Shown here in pieces: positions 1 through 8,564 of a DNA stretch of 20,858 nucleotides. Both the position numbers and the translations under genes were made by a program. The notes under the pieces were generated by a model. That model had not been told where the DNA came from, made no database searches, and worked only from the letters and a program-made list of their open reading frames with translations. Source of the DNA: Dehalococcoidia bacterium (GTDB lineage: Bacteria; Chloroflexota; Dehalococcoidia; GIF9; AB-539-J10); the NCBI GenBank assembly GCA_030612345.1, contig JAUWOB010000002.1:1-20858 (forward strand), written 5' to 3'. Position 1 is the first letter of the stretch. Each line of letters starts with the position of its first letter.

Positions 1-1013
1 GCCTCCAGAGCTTCCTCAGCATCCTTGCCGCTTATCCCCTGAGGCGAAAGGTCAAGGAGGACAATGTGGTTCTCCGTGCCTCCTGAAACGATACGCATCC
101 CATATCTCTGGAGTTCGGAGGCCAGAGTCCGGGCATTCTCGAGCACCAATCTCTGATAATCAACAAACTCGGGTTGCATGGCTTCATAGAAACACACAGC
201 CTTGGCGCCGATCATATGCATGCAGGGACCACCCTGCATCCCGGGGAAAACTGCGGCATCAATAGTTGAAGCCAGCTCCTCATGACACAGAATCAAGCCG
301 CCCCTGGGTCCCCGTAAGGTCTTATGCGTGGTAGCAGTACTAACGTGAGCGTAGGGGCCAGGCGATGGATGAAGCCCGGCGGCTACCATCCCCGCGATGT
401 GAGCCATGTCAGCTAATAGCTTAGCACCGGCTTTGTCAGCTATATAGCGCAGCCGCTCAAAATCGATAATACGGGAGTAACTACTCGCCCCGGCTATCAC
501 TAACTGCGGCTTGTGCTCCAGAGCTAGCCTCTCGATTTCATCGTAATCAAGCATCTCAGTCTTGCGGTCGACTCCGTAAGGAACAAAGCTGTAGCATTTC
601 CCGGAGAAATTGACCTGGGAGCCATGGGTGAGGTGTCCGCCATGGCTGAGCCTCATGCCCATGGCAGTATCTCCATGTTTCAACAAAGCGGAATAGGCTG
701 CCATGTTGGCCTGACTACCGCTGTGAGCCTGTACATTGGCATGACTTGCACTGAAGAGCTTCTTGGCCCTTTCAATGGCCAGATTCTCAATCTCGTCTAC
801 GTGGACACAGCCGCTATAATAACGGTTTCCGGGGTATCCTTCAGCGTATTTATCGCCTAGCAGCGAGCATTGGGCTGCAAGCACTGCCCGGCTGGCATGG
901 TTCTCGGAGGCAATAAGGTTTATCGTACTTGACTGTCTCTCTGCTTCCAGCCGTAGGATCTGAGCTACTCTGTTATCACGTTGGGCCAAGAAAGACGCCG
1001 TCGCGGTATCCAC
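1..1013 (-). CDS. glyA: Serine hydroxymethyltransferase, partial (C-terminus beyond window)
   Basis: PLP enzyme interconverting serine plus tetrahydrofolate with glycine plus methylene-tetrahydrofolate; cytosolic. Translating the minus strand gives an unbroken frame of about 337 residues that runs off the left edge. Family landmarks in order are NLIASEN near the start, [33 protein letters not shown], the PLP-lysine motif [12 protein letters not shown] (about bases 301-345), FPGMQGGP and SGGTENH. About three quarters of a ~415-residue protein is present. The frame stays open upstream to the MFS stop codon but has no ATG there; GTG at 1013 fits the usual N-terminal length, with TTG at 989 as an alternative. 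No Shine-Dalgarno is seen; a promoter ends only a few bases before the GTG, so translation may be near-leaderless. Function is secure, start is not. Confidence 0.93.
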   Translation of the reverse strand, partial: MDTATASFLAQRDNRVAQILRLEAERQSSTINLIASENHASRAVLAAQCSLLGDKYAEGYPGNRYYSGCVHVDEIENLAIERAKKLFSASHANVQAHSGSQANMAAYSALLKHGDTAMGMRLSHGGHLTHGSQVNFSGKCYSFVPYGVDRKTEMLDYDEIERLALEHKPQLVIAGASSYSRIIDFERLRYIADKAGAKLLADMAHIAGMVAAGLHPSPGPYAHVSTATTHKTLRGPRGGLILCHEELASTIDAAVFPGMQGGPCMHMIGAKAVCFYEAMQPEFVDYQRLVLENARTLASELQRYGMRIVSGGTENHIVLLDLSPQGISGKDAEEALE

Positions 1014-1025
1014 ATTCGTGTCATA

Positions 1026-1054
1026 ATAGTACTTGATATTCCACCCTCGGTCAA
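1026..1054 (-). promoter_or_regulatory. Predicted sigma70-type promoter of glyA
   Basis: On the minus strand TTGACC (1054-1049) is followed by exactly 17 bases and then TACTAT (1031-1026). The predicted transcription start is near 1019, six bases before the proposed GTG start of glyA. The -35 matches consensus at 5 of 6 positions and the -10 at 4 of 6. Read by eye only. Confidence 0.45.
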
Positions 1055-1136
1055 CAAGAAAAACAGACGCAAATCGATGCCAAGAATGACTCTGTGCGGC
1101 TTCTGCTCTGTGCCCGCCACGGCGTTCATGTGGCTT

Positions 1137-2387
1137 CTATACGGCTGATAAGCGGGGACGGCGCACGAGCATTATAAGCACCGTGGCAAGGAGCGTGGCA
1201 ATAAGGAAGGCGATAAAGGCTGTATTGTAGCTGCCAGTTTTGTCGAATATGTAGCCTGTAACATAGGGACCCGCCCCCCAGCCTAGCGTCTCAAATGCCC
1301 ATAGTCCGCCGTAAATAGAGGCGAAGGAATCCAGACCAAAATACTCCCGTATCACCAGCGGCTCCAGAACAAACAATCCGCCCATGGCCGAACCAAAGAT
1401 CGCTATAAACGCGGCAATGGAGGTCTGTGTTCCTGAAGAAATGAGCGTCAGTAGCCCGCCTGCCTGGAGCACAAAGAACAGCGCAACCACATACTTCACG
1501 GGCACTCTGTCAGATAGATAACCAGTGCTTATCCTCCCCAGTATACTGACCCCAACTGTGCTGCCGACGATAGTTGAAGCCAACTGGTTGCTGAATCCTT
1601 GTCCCACGAAGAAAGGCACAGCGTGAGCGATTACCGAAGATGTGCCGGTGAAAACCATGGTAAAGGCGGCGACGAGAATCCAGAAAGTTGATGTCCGCAA
1701 AGCTCCGGACAGAGTCCATCCTTGTATCCGGATGCTACGATCGGGCCGGGCTATACCCTGAGCATCTCTATCGGTGTATTTCTCACCGTCAGGCAACATG
1801 CCCATGTCACGCGGACTGTTCCTCACGACCAGAGTTATCAGAGGGAGGAGGACAAGGCATATTGCTATGCCAAGAATGCGGTACGTCCACTGCCAGCCTA
1901 GCAGCGATATAAGATATGCCGATAACGGCAGCATGATCATCCCACCCAGCCCGAGTCCAGCCACGGAGACTCCCATGGCTAGACCCCTCCTCCTTTCGAA
2001 CCATTGGGATACCAGCGTCAACACCGGGATGTGTAGGATTGCCATCTGCCCGACAGCCACGACAAAATACGCGGCGTAGAAGTACTGGAGCGAGAATGTG
2101 AAACCCAGGCAGGCAAAGGAAAGCCCCATGATCAGAGCTCCCAGGATCATTGTTCGTCTGGCACCGAACCTGTCTACCCACATCCCGAATAACGGACCAG
2201 CAAGGCCTATCAGCCCCATTATGGACATGCTCAGCGATATCTGTGCCCTGTTCCATTCAAACTCGTTTGTCAGTGGGGTGAAGAAAGCCCCAAAGGTGTA
2301 ATAGCCTATCCCGCCAGCCAGCAGCAGGGTGATAGCCGAGACTGTTACTATCCACCATCCGTAGAAGGGCCTGAATGCTCTGGTCAT
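1137..2387 (-). CDS. MFS transporter, monocarboxylate/OFA-like
   Basis: A 416-residue integral membrane protein with about twelve hydrophobic segments. The start FYGWWIVTVSAITLLL and the loop motif GMWVDRFGARRT between helices 2 and 3 (the MFS A-motif) mark the major facilitator superfamily. The overall style, with a first half ending SQWFERRRGLAMG, resembles the oxalate/formate-antiporter and monocarboxylate-transporter group. The substrate cannot be read from sequence; an organic acid is the best guess. It lies 123 bases upstream of glyA in the same orientation, but glyA seems to have its own promoter, so a shared role is unproven. The ATG at 2387 has no good ribosome-binding site. Predicted leader from the promoter at 2519-2547 is about 125 nt and contains a CTCTC-TT-GAGAG inverted repeat (2495-2506). 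Confidence 0.85.
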   Translation of the reverse strand: MTRAFRPFYGWWIVTVSAITLLLAGGIGYYTFGAFFTPLTNEFEWNRAQISLSMSIMGLIGLAGPLFGMWVDRFGARRTMILGALIMGLSFACLGFTFSLQYFYAAYFVVAVGQMAILHIPVLTLVSQWFERRRGLAMGVSVAGLGLGGMIMLPLSAYLISLLGWQWTYRILGIAICLVLLPLITLVVRNSPRDMGMLPDGEKYTDRDAQGIARPDRSIRIQGWTLSGALRTSTFWILVAAFTMVFTGTSSVIAHAVPFFVGQGFSNQLASTIVGSTVGVSILGRISTGYLSDRVPVKYVVALFFVLQAGGLLTLISSGTQTSIAAFIAIFGSAMGGLFVLEPLVIREYFGLDSFASIYGGLWAFETLGWGAGPYVTGYIFDKTGSYNTAFIAFLIATLLATVLIMLVRRPRLSAV

Positions 2388-2518
2388 GGGAGCTGCGATA
2401 TCCGGTCTGTTACACTTCTGGGTTGAGCATAATCAGTGGCAGTCCTGAAACATACATGCCATCTTGGACGGCATGCCGCCTGTCATCGCCTAGATTCTCT
2501 CTTGAGAGCCACACTGAT

Positions 2519-2547
2519 ACTATACTAGCCTCTTGAGAACTTAGCAA
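2519..2547 (-). promoter_or_regulatory. Predicted promoter of the MFS gene
   Basis: Minus strand TTGCTA (2547-2542), 17-base spacer, TATAGT (2524-2519). The -10 matches consensus at 5 of 6 positions. It lies back to back with the hrcA promoter; the two -35 boxes are 9 bases apart. The predicted start is near 2512. Confidence 0.45.
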
Positions 2548-2556
2548 CGGCCTGAA

Positions 2557-2585
2557 TTGACAGAACGTGCTCACAGTGCTAGATT
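2557..2585 (+). promoter_or_regulatory. Predicted sigma70-type promoter of hrcA-grpE-dnaK
   Basis: A perfect TTGACA (2557-2562), a 17-base spacer and TAGATT (2580-2585). The predicted transcription start (about 2592) coincides with the first base of the CIRCE element, the classic arrangement for HrcA repression. A lone extra half-site AGTGCTA (2575-2581) overlaps the -10. Confidence 0.65.
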
Positions 2586-2592
2586 TACTCAT

Positions 2593-2619
2593 TTAGCAGT
2601 TGAAGAGAAAGAGTGCTAA
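2593..2619 (+). promoter_or_regulatory. CIRCE operator (HrcA binding site)
   Basis: TTAGCAGTT (2593-2601), a 9-base spacer, then GAGTGCTAA (2611-2619). The right arm matches the CIRCE consensus (TTAGCACTC-N9-GAGTGCTAA) exactly; the left arm has two changes. Spacing is canonical. The right arm ends one base before the hrcA ATG, so the whole predicted 5' UTR is the operator, and any ribosome-binding bases (GAGAAAGAG) lie inside it. Known biology: HrcA binds CIRCE when GroEL keeps it active and releases it on heat stress. Confidence 0.85.
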
Positions 2620-3636
2620 ATGGCTATAAACGAAAGACGTGAAACCGTGCTCAGGGTGATAATAGAGGATTATATCATCCGGGCAGTGCCCGTAGCTTCC
2701 AATGCTATCGTGGAAAGGCATGGCTTGAACGTAAGCCCGGCTACGATCCGTAATGATACGGCATACCTGGAACAAGAGGGCTATGTTATCCGCCCTCATC
2801 ATTCGGCCGGAAGCGTGCCAACCGATAAGGCCTACCGCTACTATGTGGAGTTACTGGGGCAGGATATCGAGCTTCCGTACGTTGAGCGGTATCTAATTCA
2901 TCGGGTATTCCAGGAAGCAGAGGAGGAGCTAGAGCAATGGCTGAAAACACTGGCAGCATTCTTGGCTCGCCTTGTTCACAATCTGGTGGTGATCACTTCG
3001 CCCAAAGCCGTCCGCTGTCGCCTGAAACACCTCGATTTGGTGGCCTTGCAGGATTTCATGGCCTTGCTGGTCGTGGTTTTGTATGAAGCGAAAGTCAGAC
3101 GGCAGGTTCTGCCTCTCAGCAGAAAGGTTAGCCAGGATGAGCTAACGAAGCTAGCCAATAAGCTTACCTCCATTTACTCCGGTATGACCAGTAGTGAGAT
3201 CCTGGCTGACAAGGAAGACCTTTCTTCCGAAGAAAGGCAGATATCGGAGTGTTTGGCGGAGGTGATAGCTGCCGAAGACAGGTTAGAGCACGGTGAGCCT
3301 TACGTTGAAGGACTGCGCTTGCTGCTGAGTCAGCCGGAGATGACAAACAGTCCCAGAATTCTAACGATTCTGGAAGTGCTGGAGGGGGATGATTGGCTTA
3401 GAAGCATGCTCGGCCAGGAGTTCAGCAAGGGAGGGGTGAAGATAGTCATCGGCGAAGAAAACCCGGAGCCGGCATTAAAGGACTTGAGCTTAATAGCCAG
3501 CCAGTATGGAGTGCCTGACAAGGCCAGCGGTATTGTGGGGGTGATTGGCCCGAAGCGCATGGACTACGCCAAGGCCATTTCTTCGCTCAACTGCCTGACA
3601 GCACTGCTAAGCAGCTCGGTGGCCGAATACATCTAA
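2620..3636 (+). CDS. hrcA: Heat-inducible transcription repressor HrcA
   Basis: DNA-binding repressor of chaperone genes, acting at CIRCE. It has 338 residues, near the family norm. The N-terminal winged helix carries the diagnostic stretches LNVSPATIRNDTAYLEQEGY and HHSAGSVPTDKAYRYYV (about residues 33-76). The C-terminal part carries the regulatory region, with family-like motifs near GGVKIVIGEENPE and GVIGPKRMDYAKAI. The ATG at 2620 directly follows the CIRCE right arm; the N-terminus aligns well with other HrcA proteins, so this start is likely right. First gene of an operon with grpE and dnaK, so autoregulated. Identification is firm. Confidence 0.96.
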   Translation: MAINERRETVLRVIIEDYIIRAVPVASNAIVERHGLNVSPATIRNDTAYLEQEGYVIRPHHSAGSVPTDKAYRYYVELLGQDIELPYVERYLIHRVFQEAEEELEQWLKTLAAFLARLVHNLVVITSPKAVRCRLKHLDLVALQDFMALLVVVLYEAKVRRQVLPLSRKVSQDELTKLANKLTSIYSGMTSSEILADKEDLSSEERQISECLAEVIAAEDRLEHGEPYVEGLRLLLSQPEMTNSPRILTILEVLEGDDWLRSMLGQEFSKGGVKIVIGEENPEPALKDLSLIASQYGVPDKASGIVGVIGPKRMDYAKAISSLNCLTALLSSSVAEYI

Positions 3637-3649
3637 AGGAGGTATAACG

Positions 3650-4198
3650 TTGGCTGAGAGTGACGAGGTAGTTGAAGCAGGCATTGAGCAGGTTGATGAC
3701 ATAGAAGCATTGCAGAGAGCACTAGCTGAAGAGAAGGAAAAGGCAGAGAACTATCTAGCCAGTTGGCAAAGATGCCAGGCTGATCTTGCAAATTACAGGA
3801 AACGTGCTGAGCAGGACAAGGCGGACATTATTGAGTTTGCCAACAGCGCGCTTATCTGCAATATGCTGCCTGTCATAGATGACTTTGAAAGGGCTCTTGC
3901 CTCAGTCCCTGCCGAGATCGATGAGTCAACCTGGACTGAAGGTATCAGGCTCATTTGTAATAAACTCAGGGCAATACTAGAGGCACAGGGACTAACGGGA
4001 ATAGAAGCTAGAGGAGAACCGTTTGATCCTCGCCTGCACGAGGCTGTAATGCAGCAAGAGGGGGAGGAGGGGTTGATTGTCCAAGAAACACAAAAAGGCT
4101 ACAAATTCAAGGACAAGGTAGTTCGTCCTAGCCTGGTGATAGTTGGTCAGGGCCAAGAAAAACGAAAAGCAAAGCAAACAACTCAGAAGGAGAAGTAG
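3650..4198 (+). CDS. grpE: Nucleotide exchange factor GrpE
   Basis: Co-chaperone that drives ADP release from DnaK; cytosolic dimer. 182 residues, typical length. A charged coiled-coil N-terminal half ([20 protein letters not shown]) leads into [15 protein letters not shown] and the core [11 protein letters not shown], followed by the beta-domain motif [12 protein letters not shown] and a C-terminus near [12 protein letters not shown]. The start is TTG at 3650, supported by a strong AAAGGAGGT (3635-3643) at good spacing and only 13 bases after hrcA. An acidic and lysine-rich tail follows. It ends 2 bases before dnaK. Confidence 0.95.
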   Translation: MAESDEVVEAGIEQVDDIEALQRALAEEKEKAENYLASWQRCQADLANYRKRAEQDKADIIEFANSALICNMLPVIDDFERALASVPAEIDESTWTEGIRLICNKLRAILEAQGLTGIEARGEPFDPRLHEAVMQQEGEEGLIVQETQKGYKFKDKVVRPSLVIVGQGQEKRKAKQTTQKEK

Positions 4199-4200
4199 AC

Positions 4201-6096
4201 ATGGGAAGAGCGATAGGAATTGACTTAGGCACTACGTTAAGCGTAGCGGCAGTCATAGAGGGGGGTGACCCCAAGATCATACCGAGTGCTGAGGGCGGCA
4301 ATCTCGTTCCTTCAATAGCAGCCATAGGTAAGAATGGAGAGAGATTGGTGGGAGAGTTAGCCAAGCGCCAAGCAATAATCAATCCTGAGAATACTATATT
4401 CAGCATAAAACGCCTTATCGGGCGCAAATTCAAGGACGCTATTGTGCAAGCCGACATAAAGCGCCTACCATACAAGATTACCGCGGCTTCCAATGGTGAT
4501 TGCCGGGTGGTAATGGGAGGCAAGGAGTATAGTCCCCAGGAAATATCGGCCATGATACTGCAGAAATTGAAGGCTGATGCTGAGGCTTACCTCGGAGATA
4601 AGGTGACCGACGCTGTGATTACCGTGCCGGCCAACTTCAACGATAGCCAGCGTAATGCTACCAAAGATGCCGGCACCATAGCCGGGCTCAACGTCTTGCG
4701 CATCATCAACGAACCCACAGCATCCTCACTGGCTTACGGACTGGACAAGAAGCAGGATCAGACCATTGCCGTCTATGACCTTGGTGGTGGAACCTTCGAC
4801 ATATCCATCCTGGACATAGGTGAGGGTACCTTCCAGGTCAAATCCACCAATGGCGATACCCACCTCGGTGGTGATGATATCGACCAGAGGATTATGGACT
4901 GGGTATGTGATGAGTTTAAGAAAGAGCAAGGCATCGATTTGAGGCAGGATAAGATGGCATTACAGAGGCTGAAAGACGCCGCTGAAAAGGCCAAGAAAGA
5001 ACTGTCTACGGTAGCTCAGACAGAGATAAGCCTCCCCTTCATTACTGCCGATACCAGCGGTCCCAAGCATCTCAGCATGCCACTGACCCGCGCCAAGCTA
5101 GAACAACTGTCCGCGGCCCTGATAGAAAGGAGCCTCGGCCCATGCCGCCCGGCCCTAGAGGCTGCCGGGCTCAAGGCAGGCCGGATCGACAATGTGCTTC
5201 TTGTCGGCGGCCAGACGAGGATGCCCAAAGTTCAGGATACATTGAAGCAATTCTTCGGACGCGAGCCTGTCAAGGGAGTGAACCCCGATGAGGCAGTAGC
5301 TTTGGGTGCTGCCATTCAGGCAGGTGTGCTTAAGGGCGAAGTAGGAGAGGTCCTCCTTCTCGATGTCACTCCGCTTACTCTAGGGATAGAGACACTGGGA
5401 GGAGTAGCGACACCACTTATTCCCCGGAACACTACTATACCCACTTCCAAGAGCCAGATCTTCAGCACTGCCGGTGACAACCAACCGAGCGTTGAAATAC
5501 ACGTGCTTCAGGGGGAGCGTCCCATGGCTGCCGATAACCGAACGTTGGGTCGCTTCATGCTCGACGGCATTCTGCCGGCCCCGCGCGGTGTGCCGCAGAT
5601 TGAGGTGACCTTCGATATAGATGCCAATGGCATTCTCAATGTTGGCGCTCGTGACAAAGGCACGGGGAAAGAACAGAAGATTACCATTACTGCCTCTAGC
5701 GGCTTGGGCAAAGACGAAGTGGAGAAGATGAGGAAAGAGGCTGAGCAACACGCTGCCGAGGATGCTAAACATAAGGAAGAAGTGGAGGTGCGCAATTCTG
5801 CTGATAGCCTGGCCTACACCGCGGAAAAGACTCTGCGCGACTACGGAGACAAGATACCGGCCGCCGTGAAACAGGAGATAGATGCCAAGATAGCCACTGT
5901 GAAGTCGGCCCTTCAAGGCCAGGATGTTGGCTCTATCCGTAATGCTATGAACGAACTATCGCAGGCTATGCAGAAAGTCGGGGCATCGGTTTACGAGCAA
6001 CCAGGGCAGTCACCGCCTGGCGGAGAGGGACCCGGTGAGCAGGGACCGGGCGGGGGAGAGGAAGGCACGGTGGAAGGGGAGTTCCGTGAGGTCTAA
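4201..6096 (+). CDS. dnaK: Chaperone protein DnaK (Hsp70)
   Basis: ATP-dependent Hsp70 chaperone. 631 residues, normal length. The nucleotide-binding domain (about 1-380) begins with [13 protein letters not shown] (the usual N after GTT is L here) and contains [37 protein letters not shown] and [12 protein letters not shown]. The linker [14 protein letters not shown] and the substrate-binding domain follow, with a helical lid. The tail is rich in G, P and E and ends EFREV, as in many bacterial DnaKs. The ATG at 4201 lies 2 bases after the grpE stop, with GAAGGAG just upstream inside grpE. Unusually, dnaJ does not follow; the next gene is pckG after 391 bases. Confidence 0.97.
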   Translation: MGRAIGIDLGTTLSVAAVIEGGDPKIIPSAEGGNLVPSIAAIGKNGERLVGELAKRQAIINPENTIFSIKRLIGRKFKDAIVQADIKRLPYKITAASNGDCRVVMGGKEYSPQEISAMILQKLKADAEAYLGDKVTDAVITVPANFNDSQRNATKDAGTIAGLNVLRIINEPTASSLAYGLDKKQDQTIAVYDLGGGTFDISILDIGEGTFQVKSTNGDTHLGGDDIDQRIMDWVCDEFKKEQGIDLRQDKMALQRLKDAAEKAKKELSTVAQTEISLPFITADTSGPKHLSMPLTRAKLEQLSAALIERSLGPCRPALEAAGLKAGRIDNVLLVGGQTRMPKVQDTLKQFFGREPVKGVNPDEAVALGAAIQAGVLKGEVGEVLLLDVTPLTLGIETLGGVATPLIPRNTTIPTSKSQIFSTAGDNQPSVEIHVLQGERPMAADNRTLGRFMLDGILPAPRGVPQIEVTFDIDANGILNVGARDKGTGKEQKITITASSGLGKDEVEKMRKEAEQHAAEDAKHKEEVEVRNSADSLAYTAEKTLRDYGDKIPAAVKQEIDAKIATVKSALQGQDVGSIRNAMNELSQAMQKVGASVYEQPGQSPPGGEGPGEQGPGGGEEGTVEGEFREV

Positions 6097-6294
6097 GCGA
6101 TAGATTAAGCCCCTGGATCCTGGAAACCGGGAGTCCGCCATCACATTTCTTCCCAGGAGCGTGATGACAATGCTTGAACTGAAACAGCTTGTCATATCAG
6201 CCGACGCGGTCTGCCAGTCGTGCCGGAGGAGAAGCGGTTGATGCCTAGCCCCTCTGATGAGGCGCTGAGCGGGCGCCCGGCAGTGCTGTCTGCG

Positions 6295-6311
6295 CAGGTG
6301 AACCTGTTTTT
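6295..6311 (+). terminator. Weak candidate terminator after dnaK
   Basis: CAGG-TGAA-CCTG stem-loop followed by five T. The stem is only 4 bp plus one G-U pair, so it is weak, but no better terminator was seen between dnaK and pckG. It sits inside a larger 8-bp stem (6285-6292 with 6332-6339) that could strengthen or mask it. Confidence 0.25.
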
Positions 6312-6416
6312 CAGGCCGGCAGTCCTCGCCACAGACAGCCGTGGTCGTCGCCTCGGAAGATCTGGCAGACTGATCGGGAATGTTATCTGCTTGGCTGGGC
6401 AAAACCTAGCTGAGCA

Positions 6417-6425
6417 TGCTAATAT
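6417..6425 (+). promoter_or_regulatory. Possible extended -10 promoter for pckG
   Basis: TGcTAATAT at 6417-6425 has the TGn extension and 4 of 6 matches to TATAAT. No -35 box at the right distance was found. The predicted start near 6432 would leave a leader of about 56 nt before the pckG ATG at 6488. Confidence 0.3.
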
Positions 6426-6487
6426 ATATGCGTTCAGGAATCTGGCCAGGGGTAGACAGGCAGGGGAAACCACAGATAGGAAGCATA

Positions 6488-8410
6488 ATGCTGCAAACAT
6501 ATCTTGAAACGTTGCAGGCGAGAATGAGCCGGGACGACTATCATAAGCTGTGCGCCCTAGATAGTCCTGGAGTTCATCAGTTCATTGTTGAAGCTGCAGA
6601 ACTCTGCAACCCGGACGGAATCTTCATCTGCGATGATAGCCCCGATGAAGTCGCCCGTATACGAAACATGGCGATTGTCAGCCGCGAGGAGAGCGCCGCT
6701 TTAGCCATGGCGGGGCACACCTTTCATTTTGATGGTCCCTACGACCAGGGAAGAGACCGCGCAGTGACCAAGTTCCTCGTGGCTAAGGGTAGTACCCTTA
6801 GCAGAGCCATCAACCAGATGGACCAGGATGAAGGCTTAGTGGAAATAAGGGGTCTGCTCAGGAATGCTATGAAGGGCCACACGATGATTGTTCGCTTCCT
6901 GATTCTGGGACCTGCCAATTCTGCATTCACAATTCACTGCTTGGAGTGTACCGATTCTTGGTATGTAGCTCATAGCGTAGATCTTCTCTATCGGCATGGC
7001 TATGATGCGTTTCGTCAGGCGGGTCGGGAGACAGAATATTTCAAGACTCTGCACTCGGCAGGAAGGCTGAACGAGGATATGGTGAGTCTAGAACACGAGA
7101 AGAAACGTATCTACATAGATTACCTAGCAAACACCGTCTACAGTGTTAATACCCAGTATGCCGGTAACTCCGTTGGTTTCAAGAAACTAGCCCTTCGGCT
7201 GGCTATTCATAAAGCTCACAGGGAAGGCTGGCTGGCCGAGCATTTTATGATGATGGGAGTACATGGTCCAGGTGGTCGCAAGACTTACTTTGCTGGTGCC
7301 TTTCCCAGCGCCTGTGGCAAGACGTCTACTGCCATGCTGCCGGGCGAGACCATTCTGGCCGATGACATCACCTACGTTCGCAACATGGGCGGGATTTGCC
7401 GTGCCGTGAATGTTGAGTCTGGCATATTCGGCATTGTCAACGATGTCAATCCTGGTGACGACGCCCTGATCTATCGGGTACTGACCAGTCCGGGCGAGAT
7501 CATCTTCTCCAATGTTCTGATCAAAGACGCCAAGCCCTGGTGGTTGGGAATGGGCTGCGAACTGCCGAAAGAGGGGATAAACTACGGCGGACATTGGCGC
7601 GAAGGCATGACTGATGCGGCAGGCGAGCAAGTTCTGCCGGCACACCAGAACGCCCGCTATACTCTGGCCCTCAAGGCGCTGCCAAATCGCGACCCCGAGC
7701 TGCAAAATCCCCTGGGTGTCGAGTTGGGTGGCATTATGTATGGGGGTCGCGATTATCGAGGTTATGGGCCTGTCCAGCAAGGATTCAGCTGGGAGCACGG
7801 CATTGTTGCCTATGGAGCAGCACTGGAGACCGAAACGACCTTTGCCGTCGTCGAAGAGGAACGCAAGCATGAGATAAACATGATGAGCATTCAGGACTTC
7901 GTCTCGCTTCCTTTGGGACAGTATCTCAAGAACTACCTTGAATTTGGAGGGCGACTTAAGAAAGCCCCTCCTGTCTTTGGAGTGAACTACTTCCTCAAGG
8001 ATCTGGAAACGGGTGAATTCTTAAACGATCGCCGGGACAAGCACGTGTGGGTGAAGTGGATGGAACTGCGCGTGCATGATCAAGCCGGAGCGATAGAGTC
8101 TCCTACGGGCCGGCTTCCCGGATACGACGATTTACGTCTCCTGTTCAGTCAGGTGCTGGGCAAAGACTACACGAAGGAAGACTATGTCAAACAGTTTACT
8201 ATTCGCGTCCCCGAGAACCTGGCCAAGCTTTGCCGAGTGGAGACCTTCTACCGGGAAAATGTCCCTGACGCACCACCGAAGCTCTTTAGTGTAATCAACG
8301 AGCAGCGAGAGCGACTGATTGGAGCCAGGGAGCACTTCGGCGACTACATATCGCCCGAGAGCTTTGCCGAACAGGGGAGCCCAGATGACCAGGCGAGGGC
8401 AAACATCTGA
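6488..8410 (+). CDS. pckG: Phosphoenolpyruvate carboxykinase, GTP-type
   Basis: Interconverts oxaloacetate plus GTP with PEP, CO2 and GDP; gluconeogenic or anaplerotic. The chosen ATG (6488) follows AGGA at 6-base spacing and gives 640 residues, close to the family norm; an upstream in-frame ATG at 6416 lacks support. Landmarks: ELTDS-like ECTDSWYVAH (about 153-162), the kinase-1 loop FPSACGKTS (272-280) with the GTP-class reactive cysteine C276, kinase-2 ILADDITYVRN (D292, D293), INYGGHWREGM, and the base-binding region GGIMYGGRDYRGYGPVQ with FSWEHG. The sequence is somewhat divergent from textbook members (TSTAM in place of TNLAM after the P-loop). Monocistronic by context. Confidence 0.92.
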   Translation: MLQTYLETLQARMSRDDYHKLCALDSPGVHQFIVEAAELCNPDGIFICDDSPDEVARIRNMAIVSREESAALAMAGHTFHFDGPYDQGRDRAVTKFLVAKGSTLSRAINQMDQDEGLVEIRGLLRNAMKGHTMIVRFLILGPANSAFTIHCLECTDSWYVAHSVDLLYRHGYDAFRQAGRETEYFKTLHSAGRLNEDMVSLEHEKKRIYIDYLANTVYSVNTQYAGNSVGFKKLALRLAIHKAHREGWLAEHFMMMGVHGPGGRKTYFAGAFPSACGKTSTAMLPGETILADDITYVRNMGGICRAVNVESGIFGIVNDVNPGDDALIYRVLTSPGEIIFSNVLIKDAKPWWLGMGCELPKEGINYGGHWREGMTDAAGEQVLPAHQNARYTLALKALPNRDPELQNPLGVELGGIMYGGRDYRGYGPVQQGFSWEHGIVAYGAALETETTFAVVEEERKHEINMMSIQDFVSLPLGQYLKNYLEFGGRLKKAPPVFGVNYFLKDLETGEFLNDRRDKHVWVKWMELRVHDQAGAIESPTGRLPGYDDLRLLFSQVLGKDYTKEDYVKQFTIRVPENLAKLCRVETFYRENVPDAPPKLFSVINEQRERLIGAREHFGDYISPESFAEQGSPDDQARANI

Positions 8411-8463
8411 AGACAGGGGATTGGGATTTGCCATGGAAATACTAGAGTGTTGGCATGGGCAGG

Positions 8464-8492
8464 TTCTCAGCAGGCCCGGTGCTTTTTATAGC
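8464..8492 (+). promoter_or_regulatory. Possible promoter of the TraR/DksA-like gene
   Basis: TTCTCA (8464-8469), 17-base spacer, TATAGC (8487-8492); each box matches consensus at 4 of 6. The predicted start lies inside the inverted repeat at 8493-8517. Confidence 0.3.
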
Positions 8493-8517
8493 AGAACTGC
8501 AAATATCAGGCAGTTCT
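8493..8517. repeat. Perfect 8-9-8 inverted repeat upstream of the TraR/DksA-like gene
   Basis: AGAACTGC (8493-8500), 9-base spacer, GCAGTTCT (8510-8517). It directly follows the possible -10 box, so it could be an operator placed like a CIRCE site. There is no T-run after it, which argues against an intrinsic terminator for pckG. Confidence 0.45.
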
Positions 8518-8564
8518 TGTGGAATTCTGGTATAGAGGAGCTGTAAATCACAGGGAGGTAAGAA

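Larger units (their letters stand above)
6097..6487 (+). other. 391-base intergenic region with stem-forming repeats (dnaK-pckG)
   Basis: No convincing gene. A 95-codon frame at 6220-6507 lacks family resemblance and runs through the pckG start, so it is not called. Three inverted repeats are visible: GGCGC (6261-6265) with GCGCC (6273-6277); GCTGTCTG (6285-6292) with CAGACAGC (6332-6339), an exact 8-bp stem; and nested inside it CAGG-TGAA-CCTG (6295-6306) followed by TTTTT (6307-6311), which could be a weak terminator for the dnaK operon. This fits a dnaK 3' end and a pckG leader. The fold is inferred by eye. Confidence 0.5.

Noticed and set aside
624..860. 78-residue plus-strand frame
   Set aside because: It is antisense to conserved glyA sequence and has no family resemblance.
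1090..1113. Direct repeat CTCTGTGC twice between MFS and glyA
   Set aside because: Only 8 bases and two copies; consistent with chance.
6220..6507. 95-residue plus-strand frame before pckG
   Set aside because: No recognisable motif, no ribosome site, and it overlaps the pckG start; more likely a chance frame in GC-rich structured DNA.
7187..7870. 227-residue minus-strand frame
   Set aside because: Shadow of the pckG catalytic core.
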